This document shows, piece by piece, positions 37,401 to 50,043 of a DNA stretch of 64,000 bases. The translations under genes and the position numbers were made by a program. The stretch spans positions 1,755 through 65,754 of the forward strand of contig JAAAUF010000041.1 in NCBI GenBank assembly GCA_015499985.1, given 5' to 3'. Position 1 is the stretch's first letter. Each line of letters starts with the position of its first letter. The notes under the pieces are model-generated. The model worked only from the letters and a program-made list of their open reading frames with translations, made no database searches and was not told the origin of the DNA. The stretch comes from Haplosporangium gracile (Eukaryota; Mortierellomycota; Mortierellomycetes; Mortierellales; Mortierellaceae).

Positions 37401-39829
37401 ACACGCCATTTCCAGCGAACCGGCGAATAAATGCCGAATTTACGTTGCTCTTTTCTGCCCAGCCGACCCGACAAAATAACACCACTTGGCCCTGAATTCT
37501 GACGTGTGGGAGGCAGACAAGGGCCCTAGGGATGTAGACAGAGAAGGATAAAATGGTCGCATGGTTGGGCTGCGGTGGACAACCAAATAAGAATTTGTAG
37601 AGAGAGTGAGTTTACAGGCGCATGACATGAACGATGGTGGCGAAAAGGAAGAGAAAAAATGCAAAAAAAAGAGCACCATTCACTTGTGGCCTTGAATGAA
37701 TGAGGAATTGAGAAGAATTGAATAACGTATCCTGGTCCCTGTACTTTCACCCTCTCCCTTACCTTACCTTCCCATTTGCCTTTTTATTCCGCTTGCCTTT
37801 GTTGTTGCTGTTGCTTTATTGTCCATGAACTCATGAACTCAATCCTAAAGGTCGAAAAAAACAACAAAATAAAGACGCATGTACAGGATTAAAGATACTC
37901 GACAGACAACTATCCCCCACACTCGCATTGCACCAGCGAGCCATCACGTCATGCAAAAGGAGCGACCCTGTTTTTGCTGTTGTTCTTGTTGCAGCGTAAG
38001 TTGCTGGATAGAGGAGAGCGAATCGTGTTACTCCTAGGTCTAAAGTAGGCGCAATTTCAACATAGTTTTTGTTTGTTCGCCATTTTTTCTGCGCTAGACA
38101 TTCCTTCCATCGCAAGGTCTCTCAATCATTTGCATCTGTCAGAGCTGAGACTATACCCGAAACAGGAAACCAAAACAGAACAAACCCAGGCCCCGAGATA
38201 TGACACAAAAACCCTTTTAAACAAACAAAAACATTTCACAAGCTGGCTGCCTCTTTGGTATCAGTGCCCATTATTATTACACTTGGGGCCTCTCTACGCT
38301 CCTTCCCCTCCCTTGGTCTCTTTTCGCCGCCCTTACGCAAAATTAGAGAAAGATCCACGAGACTATTTTTGCCCAATTGCACATGAAGAAGGTTCAAGCA
38401 CGCAAAGAACTCACCACCTTAAATTATGCACTAGGCTAACGAACAACAGAAGGAAAATGCTTTGGACTATGATAGATGAAAGGGAAAAGGAGAAAGGAAT
38501 ACGCCGAGGCCGCCTTCTTTGCTTCCTTTCATTCAACGGTGAAGCACAGGCACAGGCACACGATTGGAGGGAAAGAGGTCAGCGCGCTAAAATGCCCAAC
38601 TCTAACGCAAAGGGGTAAGCAAGGGGGAGATAAATTGCCAACGATCAACTCGAACAGCGATCAAATGTCAGCAACGAAAAGTAAGGGGTCAAAAAGTGCA
38701 TCGATCGAGCGTGCGTGTATCATCTCATTCATCCCAAGAGAAATAGGGAACCACAGACCTCCTATCTTTGTCTATTCATATAGTCGACAGCGATGAAAGG
38801 AATAAAATACAACGAGGCATGCGCGTTTCCCCCTTTATCCTTCTATGGTTGTCGAGACAAAGCCCTATCCAAGCGGGACTATTACCCACAACTACAGGTA
38901 CTCCTCATTATCCTTCCTTTGTCAACAAAACAATTAGCAAGCAGGTGTCATTGCCTTCCTTGCCCTTTTTTCTCTTTCTCTCTTTACCCCCTGAGGTACC
39001 TTTATGTTTGTAGAGAACTGTACAACCAAATGGCCTCTGTTCTTTCCCTCATGCTCACCATTTATTTTTCTCTTTCGTCTCCTCTACTTCATCCCATCTT
39101 TCTGCTCACAATTATTTTTTGTTGTTCTCTGACGACCAGCAAAGAGTCGAGGTTTGCTTACAGACATGTGTTTCTGGACTGTAAGGATGAGGCTTTCTTT
39201 TCCTTTCCTTTGCCCCTACTACTCGCCTTGCCTGACGATGACAATGAAGGGAAGCAGAGTTGGACATGCAGCTGCTATTCAATCGTTCCTTGTATTGGAA
39301 GGTATGCAATGCTAATTGATCGAATGATTTGCATTTGGAGTGTACTGCCTTGCCCTGCATTCAGCCCTTGAGCCCCTGCCTTTGCACACGTAAAACCCAT
39401 TTGTGCCTGAATTATTGAATTACCTTTTATTATTTTCCCTTGCAGTCAAGTCACTTTCCTTTTTTTTATCGCTTTTGTCGACACGAGTTGAGCATCTTCC
39501 TCCAATGCAACCCTTCGGCGGCATGGACTCCGATCGCCATCCATTTGGCGTCTTACCTTACCTTTTGTTTATTTGTTCGCCTTTTTCTCGATATACGATC
39601 GCAGGCATTCTCCTGACTGGTAGGCGCCTGTTTGTTGTTTAATCCTCCTTCAACCCACCCGGATGTCTCTTCCATTTCTTCACTTCTCCTTTCTCTTCCT
39701 CCTCCACGCCAGCCCACCCACAAAGCAAGCACCTACAAATCTTCCCTCCACACCACATCCGTATGTTTCCCTTTCGTCCCATCCTCCCACATATCACACC
39801 CCCAACTCCATCCTCCGCTCCTTCACCCC

Positions 39830-39877
39830 TCCACTCCTTCACTCCTCCACTCCTCCACTCCTCCACTCCTCCACTCT
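39830..39877. repeat. 9-bp minisatellite (CTCCACTCC-type)
   Basis: About five tandem copies of a CTCCACTCC-like unit, about 0.46 kb upstream of the lipase start. Confidence 0.85.
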
Positions 39878-40335
39878 TGTGCTAGTCTCTCCACAACCAA
39901 GCTTTATCCGCAAAAGTGTACTTCACACTTCCCCCCCATCGATTTTTTCTATTCTCTTCTCTTCAAAACCATTGCCAATGTTTCTCTTGAACATTCATCC
40001 CTCCATTCTCTTACAGTGAAAACAGGAAACACTCTTGCTCTCACTAAATCAAATCAACAAACAAACAAACATCATTTGAGTTAGATTTTTCACATAAATA
40101 GAACCCTCCATTCCTTCATTTTTTGTTTCTTTGTCGATTTCTGGTGCCTGATTTCCTGACCCCCTTATTACCTTCTCTCCCTCGCCCTTCCCTCATCTCC
40201 TTTACCGCTTTACCGGTTGTACATACTCGAGCCTCCAACTTTCGACACATCCCTTTTTCATCCCTTCTTGCACATACCTCTGTATATATTACATATATCC
40301 TTTCCCTCTTTAACGACTTTGTTATATTTATTACG

Positions 40336-41561
40336 ATGACCCGTTCATTCAGTACTACAGTCTACATCACCATCCTAGCGGTATGGCTTCTTTCCCTCAT
40401 CACCCCCACTGCTGCCCTGCCAGCAATCCCCATTCTGCCCTACAATGCGCCCAGTCCCAAGCGCGATGCCGGTCGCACCACTGTGGTTACCGGCCTGAAC
40501 AACTGGAACTGTAGACCCTCCGCCGCCCATCCTCGCGCGATCGTTCTGGTAATTAACAAATGATTGACCTTTCGCCCTCTCGATTTTGCGTCAATTACTT
40601 TCTCGTTCTCCCATTCTAATCTTTTCTCTCTTTGTCCCATGCTCAACTTTGAAAAACAAAAGGTCCATGCCACCCTCTTGACAGAAGAATCCTGGCACCC
40701 CCTCGTCGCACCCGCGCTGGTCAAGAACGGGTACTGTGTCTTTGCACTCACCTACGGCCGCCAGCCCGGTGTGCCCTTCTTTGGAGCCGTCAACCATTTG
40801 GAATCCAGTGCCCGAGAAGTTGGTGACTTTGTCAACAAGGTCTTGGCAGCGACCAACACCACTCAGGTTGATATGGTTGGCCATTCCCAGGGCGGCGTCT
40901 TGGGCCGGTATTGGATGAAGTATATGGATGGAGCTGGCAAGGTCTATCGGTATGTACTTTCTTTTTTTTTGTCTTTGTAAGAGAGTTTTCTTTTCGTATG
41001 TGTCTTCGGTGCTCTCGCTGTCCCTGAAAACTAACTTATGTCTCGTTTTATGCTCTCATCTCCAATTTTCTTGCTCTTCAACCCCTCCTCTATGATTTTC
41101 ACGTTCTTGGGCTTATCCATTTATTCTTGCTATTCTCCAGAATGGTCGGCATCAGCGCAATCACCCACGGTACCCTCCTCAGCGGTCTCGTCCTCCTCGG
41201 AGAAATCACCGGCCTCCTCAAGCCTGCAGAAACCCTCATCGACGCCTTCTGTGCCGGCTGCTACGACATGATCCAGGATTCCGATTTCATGAAAAAACTA
41301 AACGCCGGTGGTGATACTACCCCCGGAGTGATTCATTCCTATATCGCCACCCGGTACGATGAAGTGATCACCCCTTACCAGTCGACGTTTGCCTACGCCT
41401 CCAGTGTGACCAACACGTTGGTTCAAGACTTGTGTGCGGTCTCGGTACCAGAACATTTGTTGATGGTTGGGTCCAAGGTGGTGATGAGGTGGATTCTGAA
41501 CCAGTTGGATCCTCCGAATGCTAGAACTGCCAACTGTTTGTCCGTCTTTGACTGGTATTGA
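40336..41561 (+). CDS. Secreted lipase, alpha/beta hydrolase (lipase class 2 / EstA type)
   Basis: Extracellular triacylglycerol lipase/esterase of 306 residues. Exons 40336-40548, 40663-40949 and 41141-41561 join in phases 0 and 2. A hydrophobic signal peptide (about 1-27, ending near TPTAALP) precedes a Lys-Arg site (SPKRDAGR) that could be cut by a Kex2-type protease. The nucleophile elbow is GHSQGG, with Ser about 146. The other triad residues are probably Asp about 240 in TRYDEVITP and His about 272 in VPEHL. Spacing and the CAGCYDMIQDSDFMKKLN segment fit the EstA-like family. TATA-like AT-rich sequence lies at about 40275-40292 and 40091-40101, followed by a C/T-rich leader. Confidence 0.93.
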
Positions 41562-41995
41562 AATTGATATGTAGCCGGATTGTCGTATATACCTATTTTT
41601 GTTGTAGAGCTACTTCTTCTTTGTCTTTCCCTGGATCTCTCCTTTTTGGATGATGGTCGGGATGGAGGTTTGAGAAGCCTTTTCTCTTTTGCAGAATAAT
41701 AATAACGATATCATGAGGGCTATCTACATGCTCTCCAATTAAAGCATTCATTCATTTTTACATTCAATCCAACTTACTTTCCCATGTCTTCGCAGAAACA
41801 AATATCCATATTTTTTCGTATAAAAACAAAAAAAAAAGGTACATTAGTAATGGCTGAGGAATGAATGCTTGTTTATGGGATACATGATTATGTGAGTATG
41901 TGGGTGACAAACCCTTTTCCCTTTGTATTACCAGAGTACAAAATAAGGAGTGTGGCAGAGAGAGAATGGGAGGATGAGAGAAAAAGAATTCAAGT
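41562..41995. other. Convergent 3' spacer
   Basis: 434 bp between the lipase stop and the stop of the DENN gene on the opposite strand. AT-rich; I see no gene. Confidence 0.5.
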
Positions 41996-44900
41996 CTATA
42001 GGTACGAGGGGTCCAGACTTGTCGGGAATCGTCGCGTGTCGTTGTCTATCGTTGTGGAGTGGATTGGGGTGGAGTATGGAAGTGGATTGGGGTGGAGCAT
42101 GGAAGTGGACGGGATTCCAAGTTTAAGATGCGAGAGAAAAACAAAAAAAAAAAGAAAAGCGTGCCATTAGTAGGGAGCGGAGTAGGCGAGACCGAGCAAG
42201 TTGATGCGTATCAAGCGAAAGGTATATGTTTCAGGGGTAAGTTAGGGGATGAAGAGAAGTGCGTGTGAGAAAGGCATTTACCATAGACCTGAATATCTCC
42301 AGAGGGAGGTATCGCCTTGACAGTTCCTTGCACACCGTAGCTTGGGTCCTGTTATTGATTCCAACATACATTCCACGTGTGAGAAAAACAACAAAATATG
42401 GTTAGAACACGAACACTAGTAACTGAGTAGCTTCTTTTTTTGTTCTTTATCAAGACGAGCACTTACGTCGAGGAACTTGGTCTCCTCTTTGCCGAGTCGG
42501 AACCGTGAGCGGTTGATCTTGGCCTTGATGACCTCGTCAAAGAACATGATCTCGGGGTCACCGGGCGAACGATCAACTCTGTCCTGAACAAACTGAACAA
42601 ACGCCTGTGACTCTGTGAATACTGACATGAATGGCTATATACATATGCCAAAAAAAAAATGTTGAGAGAGACAGGGCAAGCATGCGGTGCAAAAGAGTTA
42701 GAAAATAATAGCTGTTTGGAACAATTGTTGGCGCATACATATGCATCAACATTAACAAAAAAGGTACATAGGTCATAATAACAATCACATGCAAGTAGCC
42801 TTTTTGAAAACAAAAATGATAGTAGCTTACTCTGGCTTCCTTGTCGACGCCCTTCATAAACACATCCCGGTGAAAGCTGACAATGTCGCTATGGGTGCTT
42901 CCTTCAGTGCCATTGCGTGCACGCGTCGAGGGTTGTGAAGCGGGCTGGGGTGGTCGTTGAGCAGCAGGAGACGCATGTTGCTGCTGCTGTTGCTGGTTGT
43001 AGTGGTTTGATGGATGCATCTGGTCAAAGTTGGTTGAATTTCTGTTGCTGGAAGGTGGCAAGGCCGCAGATCCCTTCGTACTGCCTCCACCATTTCCTCC
43101 TACGCCATTAACATTACTACTCGCAACTTGTGCATAACTTCTGCCTGCCCACCTTTGGAAACTCGCCCAGGAGAGCCGATCTCGGCCTCCGTTGGTGCTG
43201 CCTTCCTTTTCGCCCTCACTACCACTGTTGGATGGTTGTTTCCTATGCCCCAGACTGCGTGGGCTGGCATGCTGAAGAGCTGCTTGTTGGTAGTGTTGCT
43301 GGTGATGTTGTTGCTGGTGCTGTTGTTGTTGCTGCTGTTGTTGTTGTTGTTGGAAGGATTGCTGTTGGAGCTGTTGCTGTAATGCAGCTCCTGCCAGGAT
43401 GCCCGATCGGTAGCCTTTCAGCAGCCCCGCCCACATCTGGAGAACACTCCAGCAGACTCCCGACTCGTCAAACCCACGAGGGACACATGGGTACAACAGC
43501 TCATCGAGACACCCTGCGTGTACATAGAGTGAACATCCCTCGCAACGATGGACCTCGTTGTGTGGCGCCAGACCTCGGGAACAAATACCGCATCGACCGT
43601 TCAAGAGCGACAGGGGCACTGGTGTATGGATGGGTAGGAGTACGTGTCCCTCAATCGTGATCGGCGTCACTTTCTCCTGCTCTGTTACTCCTCCTCCTTG
43701 ATCTCCAATCAACAGTCCATCATCGTCTGAATAACCACCATGGTAGTGGCCATGACTCATGGCATTGGACGAAGAGGGAGCTCCATTGATACTGGCCATG
43801 GTCGAAATGGGCGATTTCGACAGGATGCTCGAGGTAGTTGAATCGATCGACGTGAAAGAGGCACGGTGGGTCAATCCAGGTCCGTCATAGTTGCTGTTGA
43901 TCATCGTCGAGGTCATATGTGTACTATGGCGGCTATTGTTTCGTGAAACGCCACTGCTGGGATGACTGGGTGGCATGGTTGCAGAATTGGCTATCTGGTT
44001 GCTGCTGTTGGTGTTGTTGGTGTTGCTACCCTCCTGTCTCTTAGGTGCTTCCAATAGGTTGGCGCGTGCTCTGACTGGTGAAAGGGCTTTCCTCGAGTTT
44101 ATCTTGAACGAGTCCGAGGTGCTCTATTGATCGAAATGTTAAACCGAATTCTTGTTAGTTGACTGTAAGGCACAGGGGATTCTGGAGACAAAGGCATTGC
44201 GGGAGGACCCATACATGGTGAGACAGCGGCGACATATCCTGCATCGAGTCTGATGGTGCCATCGAGTGCTACAATGAAGGAGACAGGGAATAACGTCAGT
44301 TTCCTTGTCAAAAGTACCTTTTCTCATTCCAGCAATCTTTCGGCGATAAGCAGAACAACTCATTACCTTGGACATCCTGGAGGTAGCATCACTCTTTTGA
44401 TCAAGCGTGTCCTCAGAAGTAGACCGAGCCATGCCTCCAACAGTCGTCAAGGACATCCTTGAATCTTGGTCCTGCATCATCAAACGTTGCTGCTGCTGCT
44501 GTTGCTGCTCTGACAAGACCAATGGCAGACTCTCCAAAGTCGAACTTTTCTTAACCTGGCCAGCAGAAGACGGCAAAGTAGGCAATAGGGCATGATCACG
44601 AGACGTCGATGCTGAAGAGATCGAAGAAGAGTTCGCAGCGGACGCAACGCGAGGATCACCATGAACAGTCGACCGATCTCCTGGTCCACCAGGAACTGCG
44701 GGAAGAGATCGTCGGTTCCAGCGAGGCGCTCTCGAGACGCCACAGAAGAGTGTCAATCGTGAGTGAGGGAATGCCTCCTGGACGTAGACGGGTGGCCCTA
44801 ATGCTGGGTTGTGAACCGCTGCTGAGCGTTTGACGGCTGATGTGGGTGCGTATTGCTCCAATGATTGAATCAGTTTCCGTCTTTGGCGGGGTGGTAGTGG

Positions 44901-47900
44901 CGTTGGGGCTAGCTGTACGTCGATTATTCCCTTGTCCAGATCAACGACACATGCCTACATGTTCATTGGTGTATAATTAGCATTTAGAAATAATACGGTA
45001 ATGGGCCCTGATGTAAAGGCATCCTTGGCCATGGTTGACTTACATCTTCTGGAGGAAAGTCTGAGTCCCGACTTTTGCGCTCGACTCCGATAATGTATGG
45101 TACAGGTGCCTGGAGACAAGTCATAAGAGCTGAGGGCAAGATCGGGATGTAGACACCTTGCCAGTAGAGTGGGAACAGCAAGTAGAGAAAGCTCTCACTG
45201 GCAAGAGTCAGCATTCCCAAGTACGACGACAAGAAAATAATCTTTCCTTCCGACAATATGACCTACGAGAAGTACGAATTCGTTAAGTATAGGCCGCGCA
45301 TTTACGAAACCGGAAGGCAAACTTCTGAATTCCCATGCCTTTTCATGCGATGTAGTACCTCGATGACCGTGACAATATCCTCCGCAGACAGACAACGGAA
45401 TAGAGGGAACAGTGAAAACTATCGACGACACACACAAAAAAATAAAAGGCGTTGTGAGTCTTCTACAGAAATCCAAATGGTCCGTGTCAATGGCAGTTCG
45501 TGCGTTATATCGACGCCTTACGTTCTTCACAATGGGGACGCTGTTGAGAGCTGGCCTCGACGCGTAAATGACTCGATTGTTGATGGTGATACCGATTTCC
45601 AGTTTCCCGAACGGCGGCAGGTTGACCTCGTGAATCAAATTCTTCACATAGCTAACATCCAGATAGATATAACAAGTCGCATTAGAACTATCTCTTACCA
45701 CACATGTTTGAATCGCCTAGTTGCAACAGAAATAACCATCCAAAGAAACAATTGCTGTACCTTTCGAGCCGCATAGAGTTGAGGTTCATTCCCGGATGCT
45801 CAACCCCTCCAGAGCACGCAACAACGATTGCCAACAGCCAGTCCCGGAGCAGGTAATGATAAGGGACCGAACTAACAAGGCCAATACACCTCGGCATCCA
45901 AGCGTCCTCGATTTCGACAAAAAGCCCTCGCCAGGGCTTCATTTGGTCGTCTAAGAGACTCAACTTCTCCTCGGTGTCGATGATCTCCCGTTCGATTTGA
46001 TTCTGTCGGACTCTCCGTCCTAGCGTCTTTTCCTCCCGAAGTTGCATCTGGAGACTCCTTAGAAGTCGTCGTTCTCGCGAAATCTTGGTCTTGATCGCCT
46101 TGGCGTATTCCATTTCGCTCTCAGACTAATAACATAGATAATTAAAGGTGGGGATGATTAGAGAGGGTTCTTTGTTGTGAATATATGTTACGAGCACGAT
46201 GTAAAGTGTGTTTACCATATGGGTCCGGGCCCATCGTTGACAGAGAATATCCAGTTGATCATGCATCCGCTGAGGTAGTCGCTCATACATAGTGACACAC
46301 ATGGCGTACGATCGACCTCCTGTCTCCTGGGTCAACACAAACGAGTGATAGGTCATTGGCGGCTTCTCGTCCGACATTTTAAAAGATAGCTTTCCAGGGA
46401 AACAAAACTATCGTGAGGGCAGACAAAGATTACATATTAGTTTCTTGTATGCGAGGAAAAAATAGCAAAAAAATGACACACGATACTCACCATAGGCAGG
46501 AAAGAAGGGAAGGGATTTGAATCAGCCCAGTTGGTCTCTGGATATCGGCAAGTGACCAGGGGCGGAAATGTTCGGTCGCCTGGATAGATATCGTGTTGGT
46601 CTGGTTTGGGTATAATCGATAGCCTCTTCCTCGTAGAACTTGCTCGCGTACTCGATCGTGCAGTAACAGTGATGTCTGAGGTCGTAGAAGATGGTGCTGG
46701 GGATTTTGTTCGATTCCTGACCTGAGGCGTCGCCGACTTTCCAAAGGTCTGACTTTTGAGATTCTGAAGAGACTGCACCTGTTTGCTGTTGATACTGTGT
46801 TGTCCTGTTCCTCCTGGAGTCGAGTCTATGTGTTTGAGGAGGCATCGTTCATTTTGGGAGAAATTGATCCCGAACACATCCAGGGGAGAGCAGAAAAAGA
46901 AAAGATCATTGTATGCAAGAGAGGGAAAGAGAGAGGGAAGAGTATTAGTTGATTTGTTAGGTTCTCAAAGGGATGGAGCAAAAAGGAGTGAAATGGAGCA
47001 TAAGGAGAGAGAGGGAGAGATGTACAGATGGGAGATAAGCACGCACACGCATGTCCGCGCACACAAACGCACGCACACACACGCGCGCAAAAAAAGAAAA
47101 CAAAAAGAAACGGAGGAGGTGATACGCAAGGGGCGACCCAAGGTACAAAAAGGAGAGGGGGGCAGGTCGGGGGACAAACAAAAGAAGGGACAAGGATGGA
47201 AGGATGGATGGATGGAGTGGCGATGGTCGTAATTATGACACTCCCTTTTTTACAGAAGGGTGGTTGGGAAAGAAAAGGGTATGTTCCCTCTCAATCTCCA
47301 ATCAACCAGAATAGAACACGCCCGTGTAAGCAGAAAGAGAACGCTTTTTTGCTTACCAGTCCCAGAGTGTTGCTCCCTCCTGTGCGAATGAATGCCACCT
47401 CGACTACCAGAACCAGAGGCAGAAGCAGCAGCGGCCTCGGCCTCAGCTTCCTCTTGGATTCCCTCGATCGTCTTATCGAAATCCAACCCTTCCTGCACGC
47501 ATTTGAACAGAGTTCCCGCGGAGACATGCCGGTAATTGGGCTTGTGTTGCAGCAAGGTTCCACTGCTTCCTCCAAGCCCAGGTCCAAGTCCTCCTACTCC
47601 TGCGACCACTCCAGGCTGGTGACTCACATTGCTGAGCGTCAACACACGGCGTGGTGGTCCTATCACTGCAGCTGCACTGGATCGTCGTGGCTGTCGAGGA
47701 CGCAGGGGCATGGGTGAGACAGCAGCACCTATTTTAAAACGAGGGGCAGAGTAGGCCAAGAATAAAAAAAAGCGAGTTGTTGCAAGTGGGATTAGTCTTT
47801 TGCTTCCTCAAAAAAGACATTTGACTGAACAGCGAACAACTTTAGAGGGAGTGGGAATCAAGCGTTTTGGTTTATGTTTTACCTCGTTGCTGGGCGGTGC

Positions 47901-48615
47901 TTCTACCAGGGCTAGTAGGTTCATTTTCCGATTTTTCCAGGCCTGAGATAATGGGACGAATATGTGCCATAGAGTACGATCGAGCCCGCACAGGGGAAGC
48001 TGCCGAGGATAGACTTGTTGTTGTCCTTGGTGCTGTTGCCGTTCCCGCTACCCCGACTTGCGCCCCTGCTGTTGCTGTTGCTGTTGCTGTTGCTGCAGGA
48101 GCGTCTGCATCTGGTTCGTTCAGCGGTCTTGTTGCGAGTATCACTTCTTCACGACCAGCGGCAGATTTGAACGAGGAGGGTGCTGTGCGACCAAGATGTT
48201 GTTGTCCTCGTCCCTGTTGTCTCTGTTGTTGATTTTGTGGCTGCTGGTCTTCATTCGGGCCATGTCCAGTGCTCGAGGCTGATATCAAGGCTCGAGCGGG
48301 GTGGTCGCCGCTATGTTGCTGTTGGATTGAAGTGGAAGGTTCAAATACTGTCGAGGCTGCGGTGATAGTAGAGGGGGTTGAGGGGGTTGTCGCAGAGATG
48401 GAGGTAGGAGGAGAGGCGAGCTTAGAAGGAGGACTGGCGGGTTGTATTGTCAGAGATGGATGTGATGGTCTCTGGTGGCTGCTGCGGTCGTCCTCAAAGA
48501 CTTCGTCCTCAAACTCTTCTTCTTCGTCAGAGGGGATAAGACTGTCGTCGTCCCTGAGACCGACCATGAAGAAATAGTCGGCAATGCGTTTTGGAGTATG
48601 AGTTGCAGCCGACAT
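41996..48615 (-). CDS. DENN-domain protein with C1-type zinc finger (putative Rab GEF)
   Basis: 1541-residue protein in 14 exons: 48615-47883, 47728-47357, 46825-46491, 46407-46216, 46125-45761, 45651-45522, 45418-45359, 45262-45044, 44954-44367, 44268-44215, 44123-42831, 42634-42467, 42348-42282, 42045-41996. All phases agree. DENN modules are exchange factors for Rab GTPases on membranes. The uDENN is split: RIADYFFMVGLRDDDSLIP at residues 9-27, then a long disordered stretch, then YPETNWADSNPFPSFLPMFC and RSYAMCVTMYERLP (about 460-530). The cDENN (about 665-800) contains VNLPPFGKL, FRCLSAEDIVTVIE and LLFPLYWQGVYIPILP. A C1-type finger CGICSRG...HRCEGCSLYVHAGC lies at about 1181-1230. The dDENN-like end is AFVQFVQDR (about 1448-1503). 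The 54-nt tenth exon and the last exon are least certain. Confidence 0.88.
42056..42112. repeat. Short tandem duplication in the last DENN-gene intron
   Basis: Two copies of a roughly 25-bp unit (TGGATTGGGGTGGAGYATGG...) lie back to back between the last two exons. Confidence 0.8.
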
Positions 48616-50043
48616 GGTGTTTTAGTGTGAAAAGGGAAGAAGGAAGGCGGAGAATGTGATTCGATTGCAGGTTCAGGAGTGGGGAGGGGAGAGGAGGGGG
48701 CGAATCAGGAATGAGGACGAACGCAAAAAGAAGAAGGGAAGGAAGAAAAAAAAGGGAATGAACGAAAAGACTGTTGCTTTGTCGGTGGCCATGTCGATAG
48801 CAATAAATGAGGTCGATGTAAATACGGGAGGGACTGAATTCAGGAGCATCCAGACGGAATGAAAAAAAAAGGGTGAACCGTCCAAAGCACTGGCGGGACG
48901 AGAGGAGGAGGAGTAGGCGGGAAAAGGAGTAAAATGCGTGTATGTGTGAACATGCTGCAAGTGAGTAAGGTGAATGAGCAATGTACCCATGGACAGACAG
49001 TAGTTGGAAGGGCTGTCATAAATCATTGAGAAAGAGCATAAGTTCATGGATAGATGGATGGATGGATGAATGAATGCTCATTGATCATGGTGGGAGAAGG
49101 GCAAGAAAATGAAGAAGAAGAAGCTACAAACAGAAGGTGTCATCATCATCATCATCATTGAAGCCACCACGATCGTTTTATCTCCTTGCCTGCGCACTAG
49201 GCTAACCCGAGGCTCGGCCTTCTCTGCTTGCTGTGTTTGTCACTCTACGACTGGTAGAAAAGAACACTAGAGACGCGTTGACTGGTGGATCGTCGCTTCT
49301 TCTTGTTCGTTTGATCAATCAACGCGTCCTGATTAGCCTGGCGCGTGTCTTGTCTCACCTTAGATTTGTCACTTGGAGGCTTGAGCCTTTCAAAGGTGAA
49401 CTTAGGTAGGTGTCGCAGCCATCGTGGTCATGTTGACTCTCGATGTTGTGCGCTGTGTATACAACCCGGAGTCACAAGGTACCTTTCTGTGGGATAATCA
49501 ACTTCTTTCGTCAATTGAAAATGATTTCCTTCATAAAAAGACTCAGAAAACCACAGAGCAAAAGTTGATATGAGCACTTGTGAGCATGAAAAAAACCATC
49601 AAAAAAACCTTGTCCAAACTATGCAAAACGCCTCGAAGAAGAAAAAATGTTCACAGTCAATTCTCGTTCGACAACTCGTGCCCTCTTGTCAATTTTGATG
49701 TTGTCCGTCAATCAAACGGGCGATGAGATAAATACACTCTTCCGCTTTTGCCACCATTCAAAGGGGGGTGAAAGCAAACGAGCGTGAAAATAACTTTAAA
49801 CCCAGGGATGTGGACTTTTTCCCGCATGTTCATTCTGGGTGTCAGTCATCAAGGTGGACTGACGCTCTCAAATCATAAAACGCTTTAAAAGAAGAGTGGG
49901 AAAGCACACTTTCCCTCATTGCTACGACCAGTCGACACTCATCCTTACTCTCTCTCCCTCCCTCAATCCCTCTTATTTCTCCAGCTACTTCCTCTCAAAC
50001 AGCACTATTCCTTTCCTCCTACACTCTTTCACACGCCTTCACT
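48616..50043. promoter_or_regulatory. Divergent promoter region, DENN gene / VHS-GAT gene
   Basis: 1.4 kb between two outward-facing start codons. It includes two ACGCGT (MCB-like) hexamers forming a 9-bp inverted repeat, ACGCGTTGA at 49273-49281 and TCAACGCGT at 49319-49327. A CATC microsatellite lies at about 49140-49157, and the VHS-GAT ATG is preceded by a C/T-rich leader (49930-50040). Confidence 0.45.

Larger units (their letters stand above)
31764..40335. other. 8.6 kb region without an intact recognisable gene
   Basis: By far the largest gene-poor stretch in the window. 31.9-32.6 kb: no supported gene. 32.7-34.4 kb: decayed coding-like sequence with an internal repeat (separate entry). 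34.6-35.2 kb: overlapping open frames on both strands with no recognised family. 35.3-37.8 kb: AT-rich, nothing recognised. 37.8-40.3 kb: T/C-rich sequence grading into the lipase promoter, with a 9-bp minisatellite near 39.85 kb. Composition at 32.3-34.7 kb differs from other spacers: few microsatellites and many CGAT/TCGA words. Confidence 0.5.

Noticed and set aside
38073..38618. 181-codon + strand frame
   Set aside because: No true ATG at its start and no recognisable domain; overlaps unrelated frames.
38793..39371. 192-codon + strand frame upstream of the lipase
   Set aside because: Cys/Leu/Phe-rich with no recognisable domain, in C/T-rich promoter-like DNA; no splice structure or family support.
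47028..47717. 229-codon + strand frame
   Set aside because: Overlaps the second DENN-gene exon in antisense plus a microsatellite-like intron; no domain.
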